Assembly (NCBI GenBank): GCA_002314455.1
Contig: DCFZ01000005.1
Coordinates: 1-64,000 of the forward strand
Origin: Lentisphaeria bacterium UBA1791
Lineage (GTDB): Bacteria; Verrucomicrobiota; Lentisphaeria; Victivallales; Victivallaceae
DNA: 64,000 nt
Direction: 5' to 3'
Shown: positions 15,787 to 25,072 of the stretch, one piece after another
Position numbering within the stretch: the first letter of the stretch is position 1
Layout: every line of letters begins with the position of its first letter
Notes under the pieces: model-generated
What the model was told of the DNA's origin: nothing
The model's input: the letters and a program-made list of their open reading frames with translations, nothing else
The model's database searches: none
Program-made: the position numbers and the translations under genes

Positions 15787-18741
15787 TTACATTCCGATCT
15801 CGGGCGGTGCGAACACGCCGCTTGCGACCAGTTGCTTTTGATCGCATTCCATTTGCGCGAATTGCCCCGGCGCGCCGCGCCGTATCGGCTGGTGATGATC
15901 GTCAAGATAAAAGGGGCCGAACGCATTGCGCCGACTGCCGAGCAGCCGCACGGCAAACTTCGTTTTGCCGTCGGTCGCAAGTTTAAAATCCGCCGACATC
16001 GAGATCGCGTGCGTTTCGACATTTTCAACCGCCGTCGCGCCGAGCGCGGGGAAACGGATGAACTTCGTTCCCGCAGGAAGCTCAAAGTGACAGATCACGT
16101 TTCCGGTGTAATAGGGCAACCCCTGTTTTGTCCAGTCGCCGTACTTGAGATGCGTAACGGGCGAAATCAGCACGTCGTTTCGGACGCCGAAATTACCGAA
16201 CAAGAAACAACATTCCAAGCCCGGCATTGTCTCGTCAAAGCGACGCTTCAACAAAATTTCGTTGTCGCCCTTTTTCAGCATTTTCCCCGGGAACGCCAGT
16301 TTGCGGATGGCGAAATCGCACCAGAAGCCCGCATCGACTTTTTCGACGGCGTTCCCGTTGAGGGTGATCTCATACAGTTCCGGATTTTCCAAGGCAAAAT
16401 AGAGCATCCCGTCGGGGACGGCTTCACATTGAAACGTGCGCCGCAATTCAATTTGAAACGTGTGTTTTGGCGGGCGCGGCGTCTGACACCACGGCTGAAT
16501 GCCGCCGCGCGGCGGCGCACCGCAAAGCTTCAGCAAAGCGGCATCCTGCTGTAAAAACGTTTTTCCGGGGAGTTTTACGCCGTCGGCGAAACACTCCATC
16601 TCATCGAGGACGAGCAGATTTTCCTCTTCCAGCGTCACCGCGACAGGGCGATCCTCAAGTTGGCAAATTTTTCCTTTTTGCGGGGGGCAATGCGGTAAAG
16701 CTTCGGGGAACGCCTCGCAACTTGCGACAAAAAGAGAACTTTCCAATGCGGCAAGCGGCGCGGCAAACCGGATCTTTTGCCCTTCGCGCACAAAAGGATG
16801 ATGAAAGATCTCGCCGGTTTCGGGGAAAAGCCGATAAAGTTGATAGGATTCGGCAACTTGCCAGACAACCTGCGCATCAAAGTGATCTCTTTTCCGGTCA
16901 ACGACGCGCGGCGCTTCGCACTGCTTCAAATTGAAATCACACCCCGTGTTGACAAGATAAAGCGTCGCAAAATTTTGTCCGCGCTTGTATAACGCGAGGA
17001 CGCTTTCGACCGCGTTGCCGTTTTCCGTCACCTGAAAATCGGTTGTTATTTCCGCCAATGCAAACATCGAGAACTTGCGGTATACCTTTGCCGGGAGATC
17101 CGACGGTGCGCCATCGAGCAACGCCGGACTTTTGCCGAGGTAAAAAACCTTTCCGCCCGCTTGCGCCAAACGGTCGAGCAAGTCGAGCGTCGTCGCGCGA
17201 AGCGTCGCCACTTCGGGAATGATCGCAATCGTGTAACTTGCCGCACCGACGACGAGCTCCCGGTCCGCGATCGCCCCGGAACGAGAAAGGATTTCCTCGT
17301 CGCCGAAATCAAAATCGATCTGATGCGACAAAAGCTGATTGGTCAAGGCGACAAGCGCATCGTTTTCTGCGGGCTCCGCTGTACCGACAATGCGACCGAA
17401 TGCCGATTCGGCGGGGTGGATCACCAACGTGTGACAAACTTCCTTGCCCGGCGCCAGCGCGGCGCCGAGCCGCGCAAAATGATCCTCGACGGCACGGAAT
17501 TGCTTTGCCCACGGCGATTGCGTTGCGATGCTCGCCGGATAATCGCGTTTGGCGTCGCCCTGTAAGGTGTACAGCGCGTGGTGAAGACAGCGGAAATTGA
17601 TCCCGAGCGCATACTGCCATTCGCCGAGTGCGCGGTAACCGGCAAAGGAAAAATCCCACCCGGTGCATCCGTAACACTCGGTGAGCCGCCGCACTTGTCC
17701 ATTTTGCCGGGCGCTGGAAACGCACTGTTTCACGGTGTTGAAAACGAGCGCATGCTCGGTCAAAAGGTCGATTCCGGGCATTTGCATTGTGCAATAAAAG
17801 CGCATCGCGCTGCCGACGTTGCGCGCCATTTTGCTCAAGGTGTCTTCCCCGAGCAGATGCCCCGTAAAAACGACGCCGTGCGCCTTGCACCAGTCGCCGA
17901 TCGTTTTGCCGAACGCCGCATCGAAGCGCGCCGTCAGGTGATTGCGAAAGTCGATGCGCGTTTGCACGACCGCCGACGGTGTCGTAAAAAACAATTCCGG
18001 CAAACGATCGACAAGATCATAATGGTAAACGCTTTGAAACGTTTTGTCGAAATCGTCTGTCCACGGCAGCGTCTTCCCGCCGGGAAAACTGTTGAAATTG
18101 GGTTCGTCGCTGAAAAATCCGGCGATGATGTTGCCGAAATACTGCCCAAAACGGCGAAAATACGCTTCATGCGTTGCCTCGACAAACGCCTTGACTGCCA
18201 AGGGATTGAGCGTGTCGAGATAACAACTTCCATTAAACCACGGATCATCATCGCCGAGATGGCGGTGAAATGTCAGAAGCGTTTCGCCGGGGCAGGGGGC
18301 GTCGCCGTCGGCAAGGCGGCGGTAATTTTGCAAAACGCCGTCGGCGAAACAAGCGGCGAAGCGCCCGACGCACGGCGTGCCGTCGACCTCATCATCTTGA
18401 CGGCAAACGAGATAGCGTACCCGGTAACGCGCGTCGCGCGTCACACTGCCGCCCGCCGTCCCGGAAGGCCAGCGATCCTCGTCGTAGATCCAGACTTTGA
18501 GACCGCATTTTTGCGCTTCGTCGAGCGCGATGCCGAAAAAGTGAAACCACTCGTCCGAGAGGTAGGGCGTCGTCAAGCCGGTGCGGCTGTGAAAGAAAAA
18601 ACCGCCGAAGCCCATCTCGCGGAAACTTCTGATTTCGTCGCGCATCGCAGGTTCCGAGAGTTTTCCATTCAGCGCCCAAAAGGGAACGCCGCGAAACGCA
18701 CGATCCGGCGTGACAAATGCGGAAAACATCTTGTTTTTCAT
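15787..18741 (-). CDS. Very large GH106-type glycosidase (alpha-L-rhamnosidase-like)
   Basis: A 984-residue protein whose first 120 residues carry the pattern typical of GH106-like glycosidases: PFWALNG, GFGGFFFHSRTGL, TPYLSDEWF, and WIYDEDRWPSG. A TIM-barrel-like region (to about 470) with FSDEPNF and HLLGEDT is followed by beta-rich domains; the last third has a galactose-binding/jelly-roll look. GH106 members cleave alpha-L-rhamnosides, e.g. in rhamnogalacturonan side chains. No signal peptide, so cytoplasmic use on imported oligosaccharides is likely. The start is uncertain: ATG 18741 chosen, while GTG 18753 would overlap the previous stop (GTGA). It is the last gene of the 21971-15787 operon. 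Confidence 0.75.
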   Translation of the reverse strand: MKNKMFSAFVTPDRAFRGVPFWALNGKLSEPAMRDEIRSFREMGFGGFFFHSRTGLTTPYLSDEWFHFFGIALDEAQKCGLKVWIYDEDRWPSGTAGGSVTRDARYRVRYLVCRQDDEVDGTPCVGRFAACFADGVLQNYRRLADGDAPCPGETLLTFHRHLGDDDPWFNGSCYLDTLNPLAVKAFVEATHEAYFRRFGQYFGNIIAGFFSDEPNFNSFPGGKTLPWTDDFDKTFQSVYHYDLVDRLPELFFTTPSAVVQTRIDFRNHLTARFDAAFGKTIGDWCKAHGVVFTGHLLGEDTLSKMARNVGSAMRFYCTMQMPGIDLLTEHALVFNTVKQCVSSARQNGQVRRLTECYGCTGWDFSFAGYRALGEWQYALGINFRCLHHALYTLQGDAKRDYPASIATQSPWAKQFRAVEDHFARLGAALAPGKEVCHTLVIHPAESAFGRIVGTAEPAENDALVALTNQLLSHQIDFDFGDEEILSRSGAIADRELVVGAASYTIAIIPEVATLRATTLDLLDRLAQAGGKVFYLGKSPALLDGAPSDLPAKVYRKFSMFALAEITTDFQVTENGNAVESVLALYKRGQNFATLYLVNTGCDFNLKQCEAPRVVDRKRDHFDAQVVWQVAESYQLYRLFPETGEIFHHPFVREGQKIRFAAPLAALESSLFVASCEAFPEALPHCPPQKGKICQLEDRPVAVTLEEENLLVLDEMECFADGVKLPGKTFLQQDAALLKLCGAPPRGGIQPWCQTPRPPKHTFQIELRRTFQCEAVPDGMLYFALENPELYEITLNGNAVEKVDAGFWCDFAIRKLAFPGKMLKKGDNEILLKRRFDETMPGLECCFLFGNFGVRNDVLISPVTHLKYGDWTKQGLPYYTGNVICHFELPAGTKFIRFPALGATAVENVETHAISMSADFKLATDGKTKFAVRLLGSRRNAFGPFYLDDHHQPIRRGAPGQFAQMECDQKQLVASGVFAPPEIGM

Positions 18742-18749
18742 ATCGGCGA

Positions 18750-19874
18750 TCACCGCGCGTCATCTTCTTCCGTATGGGCGAAGACACCTTTCAGCGCCTC
18801 TTTCAGCGACAATTGCGATTGCGGACCAAAGGTCTTGCCGAAGACCCACGGCGCGAATTTGAGAAACACGAGCATCAGCAACAGGGAAAGCATAAATGCC
18901 GTCGCCGCAATCAGGAGCGCCGGCAGTACGGAATCGGGGACGATGCGCAGTTTGGCAAATTCCGGCGTCAGACCGAAAATGATGTTTTTGTGCAAGAGAT
19001 AAATGCCCATCGTGTTGGCGCCGACAAACAGCAAGGTGGCGTTTTTGGGCACGATATGCGATAAAACAATGGCAAAAAAGATCGCGGCAAAACTGCCCGC
19101 AAAGGCGTTCAAGAGGCAGAAGCCGACGGGGCCGTACTCCGCGTTGGCCATCAGCATCGTCATATTTACGCCCGCCGTCAGCATCGGTCGTTCGATGAAA
19201 AATCCGGCGAGAAAAATCGCGGTAAAAACAAGGCTCAATCCGGCGGAAAGCCAGAGCGGCGATTTGGCAAGCCGGTCAAAATAGGCTCGACAGAGCGACC
19301 CCGTCATAACGAATCCCGCGGCGACAAAGGCGATGTCGACCCCCCACCACGTGCCGACGCCGTGCTGAACGTCGTTCCAATGCGGCAGACAAAAGCCGAT
19401 CGCAAACAAAACCGGAACGGCGCGCCAGCCGGTCTTTTGAAAAGAAAAATGATGTTTCCAGGCGATTCCATAGGCGGTGTGGCAGAAAAAACGGCTTAAG
19501 CAAAGCACCGGCAGAAACCAAAGCGAGGTAAGGGTCCCGATCGCGCGCAACTGCAACCACGAACCGTAGGCGAGGCGCGCGATGTTGGTGTAGGAAAAGG
19601 GCATATAGATGATCCCCCAAAGGAAAAACGGCAGGATCAGGGAAAAGAAATTCTTGTTGCAGGTTTTCAAAAAAACGTCTTTGCCGTATTTTTCCTTGGG
19701 GCAGATAAAGAAACCGCTCAAGATGAAAAAAAGCGGCATGTGAAAGGCGTAGCACAGATCCTGATAAAGCCATGATTTCCCCGGCACGTATGCGCCGTTG
19801 GTATGACCGAGGACGACGAGCCCGATCGCGATCGCCTTGGCGTAATCGGCATACGTCAGTCGTTCTTTTTCCAT
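18750..19874 (-). CDS. Acyltransferase 3 family membrane protein
   Basis: A 374-residue integral membrane O-acyltransferase (OafA/WecH/NolL-like): YADYAKAIAIGLVVLGH with the near-N-terminal His, FHMPLFFILSGFF, about ten membrane helices, and NTMGIYLLH. Such proteins transfer acetyl or other acyl groups onto sugars of exopolysaccharide, O-antigen or peptidoglycan. It lies 15 nt after one glycosidase gene and 8 nt before another, an unusual place for a biosynthetic acyltransferase. No partner transferase is visible. Confidence 0.88.
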   Translation of the reverse strand: MEKERLTYADYAKAIAIGLVVLGHTNGAYVPGKSWLYQDLCYAFHMPLFFILSGFFICPKEKYGKDVFLKTCNKNFFSLILPFFLWGIIYMPFSYTNIARLAYGSWLQLRAIGTLTSLWFLPVLCLSRFFCHTAYGIAWKHHFSFQKTGWRAVPVLFAIGFCLPHWNDVQHGVGTWWGVDIAFVAAGFVMTGSLCRAYFDRLAKSPLWLSAGLSLVFTAIFLAGFFIERPMLTAGVNMTMLMANAEYGPVGFCLLNAFAGSFAAIFFAIVLSHIVPKNATLLFVGANTMGIYLLHKNIIFGLTPEFAKLRIVPDSVLPALLIAATAFMLSLLLMLVFLKFAPWVFGKTFGPQSQLSLKEALKGVFAHTEEDDAR

Positions 19875-19889
19875 TGCCGGATGTCCTTT

Positions 19890-21971
19890 TTAATTGAGTT
19901 GCAGGATATTGCGGTAAGTCGCGATCTCGCGGAGCGCGCTTTCGACCTGACGGATCTTCCAGTTGAGGTGCCACGTGTCGCAGACGTACTCCATGCTCGG
20001 CTCCCAGCCGATGCGCGAATCGGTCTCGACCGCGGAAATGGTGTCGCGCGCATTGTCGATTTCGACATGGGCGAGCTTTTCGATCTCGTCGAGGATCTTC
20101 AACCCCTCTTCGGCGCTCGACGCCGTCTGAAGTTTCATATTGAGCTGATACCACGTCTTGATGTGGATCGTCGTTTTGATCGAATTGCAGATGAAGTGCC
20201 CCAGCGCGGCGAAGCGTTCGCCCTCGGGCGTCGTCGCGGCAAGTTTCGCCTCAGCATAACCTTTTTCCCAAAGCGCGAGCATTTTTTCGAGCGAACGCAG
20301 TTCCGCCGGATAACGCAGAAATCCGGGGGTCTGCTGATCGTTTTCAAAGGGTTCGTAAAAGGTCTTGATGATCTTCCAGCCGAAGTGCGCGTGCGGCGCG
20401 CTCGGGAACTTGATCTCCTTGCCGAGCAAAGTCCGCGTAATGTTGGGGCGGAAAATGAAAGGATAGGCGGGGCCGACGCGCCATGGGCCATACTGATCTT
20501 CGTTGGAAGCGACGTAATAGTCCATCGCCTCACTCCAAAGTTTCCACGCCGCAAGGACGTGATCCGCCGCGGCTTTGCCGTAATCGCGCACGGCGATCTT
20601 GCGGAACAATTCCTCGTAATCGGGCTCAAAGTTTTCCCAACACGTCCACTTGCCGAGATCGGCGACGACGCTCGCCCACCACCCCATGTGGTGCGTGGCG
20701 TATTGCGCATCGACGTGCCATTTTTCATAAGCTCCGCGCATAAAGAGATTGCGCTTGAGCCAGCGGTAGGGGGCGGGGACAACCGGCACGCAGCCGAAAT
20801 CCCAGCCGATGCCGGCGGAATTGCAGTTGACCGAGAGCTGGAGTCCGCACTCCGCCGCCTTGGCGCACTGAATGTCGAATTCCTCGCTCGGCCGGGTGAT
20901 GATGCAAGAATAATCCATCACCGGCGTATGCCAATTTTCGATGCGGTGACTGTCGGAACTTTCGATACAGACGCCAAGCTCGATTTTCTTGTTGAGCTTT
21001 TCGATGAAATCAAGCCGTTTGTCCAGAGGCGCGTGACCGAAATTGTAGATGCTGTAAACAATGTCGATGCCGGGATTGACCTTGTGGATTGCTTTTTCAA
21101 TGCAGTCCAGATAGGCGGGGTAGTCGTAACAGGGATACCATCCGGGGCTGATGCGCGGATCGGGAATGCCGTCGACGATCGACTCGTTGTATTTCTTGCC
21201 GGTCGTGTGAGGATCCTTGCTCGGGAATTCGAGCGATTCGCCGAGAAGCATCACCGAAGCGACGCCGGGGTAACGGTGAAAAAGGTCGCCGTAAGCGTCG
21301 TCAAAGATCTTTTGCGCGCCATCGGCGTCGGGGTGGACAAACGTCTGCAAATAGTTGTAGATCTTGACCTGGATCCCGAATTTTGCGGCGCGTTCGACAA
21401 GATCGTTGACGTTGACGGGGCCCATCGTTGAGCGATCGACGCCCTTGAGCATCAAAACGATGCCGTCGTAGCCCGCGTGGATCGTCGCCGCAAGTTCGGT
21501 GTCGGGGTATTCGTCAATGCCGCATCCGGAGTGGACTTCGCGGTAGCGGTAGATCGGCTTGCGCACCGTTTTGCCGAGCGGAAAGACGACTGCGCCCTCA
21601 AGATTCATCGCGTCTTCAAGATAAATCAAGGCGCGATACGCCATTTTTGCGTCGGCGAGCGTCACGGCAAAATGAGTCGCACTCGCGTCGAAGACGAAAC
21701 CGCGATCGAGCGCGGGATCAAGCGTCAAAAAAAGCACCTTGTCGCCATCCTCGCGGGTGATCTTAAGCGAGAGATCCATGCTGACCAAAAGATAATCCTG
21801 AAAATCCCGGATCGCGTCAAACAATATCTGCGGCGCATCGGCAGGGCAGCCGAGTTGCCATTCGGAAGTCAATTCGACTTCGTTTTGCTGTACAATGCGG
21901 TCTCTCTGACGCATCCCCGGTTTATGATACTGCCAGTGACGCGCGCGGAAATCGTAATTTTTTTCTTTCAT
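19890..21971 (-). CDS. Putative glycosidase, GH20b/GH67-N-like plus TIM barrel
   Basis: A 693-residue protein of uncertain family. The first 150 residues look like the small alpha/beta domain found before the barrel of GH20, GH67 and GH84 enzymes (strand-helix pairs ending in MAYRALIYLEDAMN). A barrel follows, opening with YREVHSGCGIDEYPD and containing GYDGIVLMLKGVD, VMLLGESLEFPS, DIVYSIYNFGHA and ELGVCIESSD. The C-terminal 250 residues are helical and Trp-rich. No signal peptide. Catalytic acids cannot be assigned with confidence (Glu in LLGESLEF is a candidate). First gene of the operon, with AAGGGA before ATG 21971. Confidence 0.55.
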   Translation of the reverse strand: MKEKNYDFRARHWQYHKPGMRQRDRIVQQNEVELTSEWQLGCPADAPQILFDAIRDFQDYLLVSMDLSLKITREDGDKVLFLTLDPALDRGFVFDASATHFAVTLADAKMAYRALIYLEDAMNLEGAVVFPLGKTVRKPIYRYREVHSGCGIDEYPDTELAATIHAGYDGIVLMLKGVDRSTMGPVNVNDLVERAAKFGIQVKIYNYLQTFVHPDADGAQKIFDDAYGDLFHRYPGVASVMLLGESLEFPSKDPHTTGKKYNESIVDGIPDPRISPGWYPCYDYPAYLDCIEKAIHKVNPGIDIVYSIYNFGHAPLDKRLDFIEKLNKKIELGVCIESSDSHRIENWHTPVMDYSCIITRPSEEFDIQCAKAAECGLQLSVNCNSAGIGWDFGCVPVVPAPYRWLKRNLFMRGAYEKWHVDAQYATHHMGWWASVVADLGKWTCWENFEPDYEELFRKIAVRDYGKAAADHVLAAWKLWSEAMDYYVASNEDQYGPWRVGPAYPFIFRPNITRTLLGKEIKFPSAPHAHFGWKIIKTFYEPFENDQQTPGFLRYPAELRSLEKMLALWEKGYAEAKLAATTPEGERFAALGHFICNSIKTTIHIKTWYQLNMKLQTASSAEEGLKILDEIEKLAHVEIDNARDTISAVETDSRIGWEPSMEYVCDTWHLNWKIRQVESALREIATYRNILQLN

Positions 21972-22010
21972 CAGCCATTCCCTTTATGCTTAAAAAAAGT
22001 GTTTTGTTTT

Positions 22011-22039
22011 ACTGTACCATTGCCGCAAGAAAAAATCAA
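22011..22039 (-). promoter_or_regulatory. Promoter of glycosidase operon
   Basis: Minus strand: TTGATT (22039-22034), 17-bp spacer, TACAGT (22016-22011). Confidence 0.6.
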
Positions 22040-22067
22040 CCAGAGAGAATAGTAAAAAAAGCGTATC

Positions 22068-22099
22068 TTGTGGTATTTTTTTACTTTTTCGAGTATATT
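22068..22099 (+). promoter_or_regulatory. Probable promoter of PHP-domain gene
   Basis: TATATT at 22094-22099 matches the local -10 consensus. The best -35 is TTGTGG (22068-22073) at a poor 20-bp spacing, so this promoter is weak or activator-dependent. GGAAGGAG (22108-22115) serves ATG 22125. Confidence 0.45.
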
Positions 22100-22124
22100 A
22101 TGAAAACGGAAGGAGTTTTGATCA

Positions 22125-22823
22125 ATGTATCTCTACGAAACCCATTGTCATACGACGCCGGTAAGTCGCTGCAGTCATGCCTCTGTCGCGGAAACGCTTG
22201 AATATTATCATCGCGCCAAATACGACGGCGTTTTTATCACCAACCACTTCCTCGACGGCAATATCGGCATCGATGCCTCGGCAAGCTACCGGGAAAAACT
22301 CGACTTTTTCTTTTCCGATTACCGCAACGGCGTGGAACTCGGCAAGAAAATCGGCATTAAAGTTTTCTGCGGTGCGGAACTTTCCTTTGATGAAACGGAT
22401 TTCCTCATCTTTGGTCTGCCTCAAAAGTGGTATTACGATCACCCCGAATGCGTTGAATTGCCCAAAAGCAAACTGCTCCCTCAACTGATGGCAAGCGGCG
22501 CGCTTGTCGTTCAGGCGCATCCTTTTCGCGAAGCAAGCTACATCGACCACATCCGTCTCTTCCCCCGCTGTGTTCACGCGGTCGAAACGTACAACGCCTG
22601 CAACTGCGATTTTTTCAACGAGATGGCAAAGCATTACGCCGAGTCCTATCGGTTGCTTCCCTTTGCCGGCAGCGACAACCATAGCGCAGGAAACAATCAA
22701 TTTTACGGCGGCATGATGGCGGAAACGCCGATTTTCGACGAGGCGGATTTCGTCCGCAAAGTGCTGAAAAAGGAAATGCGGCTTTTCCGCCGCGTCAACG
22801 GCGAAGACGCGATCGCGCTTTGA
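22125..22823 (+). CDS. PHP-domain metal-dependent phosphoesterase
   Basis: A 232-residue PHP-superfamily protein: ETHCHTTPVSRCSHAS at residues 5-20 provides the first HxH metal ligands, ITNHF (residues 39-43) follows, then CGAELSF, VVQAHPF and FAGSDNHS, the remaining canonical ligand motifs. PHP hydrolases cleave phosphoesters such as nucleotide 3',5'-bisphosphates, histidinol-phosphate or cyclic phosphates. The enzyme is compact with no extra domain. It is divergent from the glycosidase operon and followed by the tRNA-Leu. Its in vivo substrate is unknown. Confidence 0.85.
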   Translation: MYLYETHCHTTPVSRCSHASVAETLEYYHRAKYDGVFITNHFLDGNIGIDASASYREKLDFFFSDYRNGVELGKKIGIKVFCGAELSFDETDFLIFGLPQKWYYDHPECVELPKSKLLPQLMASGALVVQAHPFREASYIDHIRLFPRCVHAVETYNACNCDFFNEMAKHYAESYRLLPFAGSDNHSAGNNQFYGGMMAETPIFDEADFVRKVLKKEMRLFRRVNGEDAIAL

Positions 22824-22860
22824 TTTCCGCAAAAACCTCATCTTTTTACGGTTGACATCC

Positions 22861-22889
22861 TTGCTTTTCTTACGGTCACACGCTATATT
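22861..22889 (+). promoter_or_regulatory. Promoter of tRNA-Leu (and probably GH42 gene)
   Basis: TTGCTT (22861-22866), 17-bp spacer, TATATT (22884-22889). Transcription would start about 4 nt before the tRNA. A perfect TTGACA at 22852-22857 is 26 bp from the -10, too far to be its partner. Confidence 0.7.
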
Positions 22890-22899
22890 TTACTGGTGC

Positions 22900-22985
22900 G
22901 CCCGGATGGCGGAATAGGCAGACGCAACAGACTTAAAATCTGTTGTCCTTTGGACGTACGGGTTCGATCCCCGTTCCGGGTACCA
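22900..22985 (+). tRNA. tRNA-Leu (anticodon UAA)
   Basis: An 86-nt class II tRNA with encoded CCA. The acceptor stem is GCCCGGA (22900-22906) with TCCGGGT (3' side), including the G1-U72 pair seen in E. coli tRNA-Leu(UAA). The anticodon stem ACAGA/TCTGT holds loop CTTAAAA (22932-22938), anticodon TAA at 22934-22936. It has a long variable arm and a normal GGTTCGATCC T-arm. It reads UUA/UUG codons, which are rare or minor in this GC-rich genome. Confidence 0.97.
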
Positions 22986-23012
22986 CTTTCAGCGAAAAAA
23001 AGGAATCGCAAG

Positions 23013-25007
23013 ATGAAAAAGCAACTTCTTTTCCCCGAATATCCGCACATCCTTCACGGCGGTGATTATAACCCCGATCAGTGGCTGGATACGCCGTCGA
23101 TCATCGACGACGACTTCCGTTTTATGGATTTGGCGCATTGCGGTGTCTTTTCCGTCGGCATTTTTTCGTGGACTCAATTGGAGCCCGAAGAGGGCAAATT
23201 TACCTTTGAATGGCTCGACGACATTCTCGACCGCTGTGCCAAAGCCGGCAAAAAAGTCTTCCTCGCGACACCGACCGGCGCGCGTCCGCCGTGGATGGCG
23301 AAAAAGTATCCGGAGTGCCGCCGGGTCAACATCGACGGCAAGCGCGACGAATATCAGATGCGCCACAACTTGTGCTTTTCTTCGGAACTGGTGCGCCAAA
23401 AGACCGGGATTATCGACGCCAAGCTCGCCGAACGCTACGGGAAACACCCCGCCGTCCTCGGCTGGCACATCAGCAACGAATTGAGCGGCGAGTGCTACTG
23501 CCCGCTTTGTCTTGCGCGCTTTTATCAATTCCTGGAGAAAAAATACCACACCGTCGACGAGTTGAACCGCCGCATCTGGAGCGGTTTCTGGAGTCACCGT
23601 TACACGAGTTTCGACGAGATTAATCCGCGCGACCCCGCGATGGAAGCAATCCGCGTCGACTGGAAGCGTTTTAACGCCGAGCAGATGCGCGACTATCTCG
23701 CCTTTGAAAAGAGTGTGATCCGCCGCTACTCCGACCGCCCCGTGACGACCAATATGATGGGGCTCCACAAGGAAATCGACTATTACCGGCTCGCTCCCGA
23801 ATGCGACTTCATTGCCGACGACTGTTACCCGATGTGGTATCTCGGCGAAGAGAAAAACGTCGGCGCGCGTTTTTCGATGCTCCACGACTTGCACTACTCG
23901 ATGCAGCGCAAACCCTTTGTCATGATGGAATCCGCCCCCGGCGTGCCGAACTTCCGCCCCTACGCGCACTTGCGCCGCCCCGGCGAACTTCAGCGTGAAA
24001 TGCTCCTCGCCGTCGGGCACGGCGCCGACGGCACGATGTACTTCCAGTGGCGCAAGAGCCGCGGCGGTTTTGAAAAGTTCCACGGCGCCGTCGTCGGACA
24101 CGACAATTCGGCGGAAAATCTCACCTTCAAGCAGGTCGCCGATTACGGTTCGCACCTCAAAAACATCGACTGTGTTGCCGGCGCGCCCCGCAAGATCGAC
24201 GTCGCGCTCGTCTGGGATTGGGATAATTCCTGGGCGCTCGACCTCGGCGATTTTACCCACAACTTCAAAGAAGTCCACACGGTTTTCCCGCGTCACTACA
24301 AGGCGCTGTGGGAAAGCAACTTTTCTCTTGGCGTCATCGAGAGTACGGGGGATTTTTCGCCCTACCGCGTCCTCGTCGCGCCGATGCTCTTTATGTTGAA
24401 AAAGGGCGTTCGCGAAAAACTCGAAGCTTTCGTCCGCAACGGCGGCACACTGATCGTTTCCCACATGTTCGGCTACGTCAACGAGGATTCGCTCTGCTAC
24501 CGCCCCGCTGATCTGACGGCGCTGACCGGCGTCGAGGTCGAGGACTACGACTGCATGGAGCCCGGCCGCACGCAAAGCGCGCTTTACCGCGGGAAATCCA
24601 CCCCCGTGCTCGAAGCGGGCGAACTTCTCCGCAATCAAAGCGCCGAGGTTCTCGCGACTTACGAAAAGGATTTCTACGCCGGTTCGCCCGCCATCACGCG
24701 CAACGCCATCGGGCAGGGGAGCGTCTACTATCTCGCCGCCAACTTCAGCGACGAATTTCTGAAGGAATTCTACTTTGGCGCGTTGACGCAAGCGGGCGTT
24801 CAGCCCCAGCTCCATAATCTGCCCGATTATGTCAAATGCTCGATCCGCGAGGACGAAACGGGAAAATACATTTTTCTTTACAATTTCGGTGAAAATACGG
24901 AAACGTTCCCGACGCCGCAGGGCGCGTACGACCTCTGGAACGATTGTGCGCTCTCCGCCACGCTGACGCTCGCTCCCCGCGGTTCGACGGTGCTCGTCGT
25001 CAAGTAA
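23013..25007 (+). CDS. GH42 beta-galactosidase
   Basis: A 664-residue GH42 enzyme that hydrolyses terminal beta-galactosides. The barrel has acid/base Glu156 in HISNELSG, nucleophile Glu306 in VMMESAPG, and the Cys cluster of zinc-binding GH42 members (ECYCPLC, residues about 159-165). A beta-galactosidase trimerisation domain (ALVWDWDNSWAL onward, about 400-600) and a small C-terminal beta domain follow. No signal peptide, so it acts in the cytoplasm. ATG 23013 has AAGGA upstream; the in-frame extension to 22896 runs through the tRNA and is rejected. It starts only 27 nt after the tRNA CCA end, so it probably shares the tRNA promoter. Confidence 0.95.
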   Translation: MKKQLLFPEYPHILHGGDYNPDQWLDTPSIIDDDFRFMDLAHCGVFSVGIFSWTQLEPEEGKFTFEWLDDILDRCAKAGKKVFLATPTGARPPWMAKKYPECRRVNIDGKRDEYQMRHNLCFSSELVRQKTGIIDAKLAERYGKHPAVLGWHISNELSGECYCPLCLARFYQFLEKKYHTVDELNRRIWSGFWSHRYTSFDEINPRDPAMEAIRVDWKRFNAEQMRDYLAFEKSVIRRYSDRPVTTNMMGLHKEIDYYRLAPECDFIADDCYPMWYLGEEKNVGARFSMLHDLHYSMQRKPFVMMESAPGVPNFRPYAHLRRPGELQREMLLAVGHGADGTMYFQWRKSRGGFEKFHGAVVGHDNSAENLTFKQVADYGSHLKNIDCVAGAPRKIDVALVWDWDNSWALDLGDFTHNFKEVHTVFPRHYKALWESNFSLGVIESTGDFSPYRVLVAPMLFMLKKGVREKLEAFVRNGGTLIVSHMFGYVNEDSLCYRPADLTALTGVEVEDYDCMEPGRTQSALYRGKSTPVLEAGELLRNQSAEVLATYEKDFYAGSPAITRNAIGQGSVYYLAANFSDEFLKEFYFGALTQAGVQPQLHNLPDYVKCSIREDETGKYIFLYNFGENTETFPTPQGAYDLWNDCALSATLTLAPRGSTVLVVK

Positions 25008-25023
25008 AAAACAAAGAAGAAGC

Positions 25024-25054
25024 GGTTGCAAATAAAATTTGCAACCCTTTTTTT
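25024..25054 (+). terminator. Intrinsic terminator after GH42 gene
   Basis: Perfect stem GGTTGCAAAT (25024-25033)/ATTTGCAACC (25037-25046) with AAA loop, followed by C and TTTTTTT (25048-25054). It lies 16 nt past the GH42 stop. Confidence 0.93.
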
Positions 25055-25072
25055 ATCGTCGGTCGGGGAGTG

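Noticed and set aside
22896..23012. N-terminal extension of the GH42 frame
   Set aside because: It would translate straight through the tRNA-Leu; the ATG at 23013 has a good ribosome binding site and matches GH42 N-termini.
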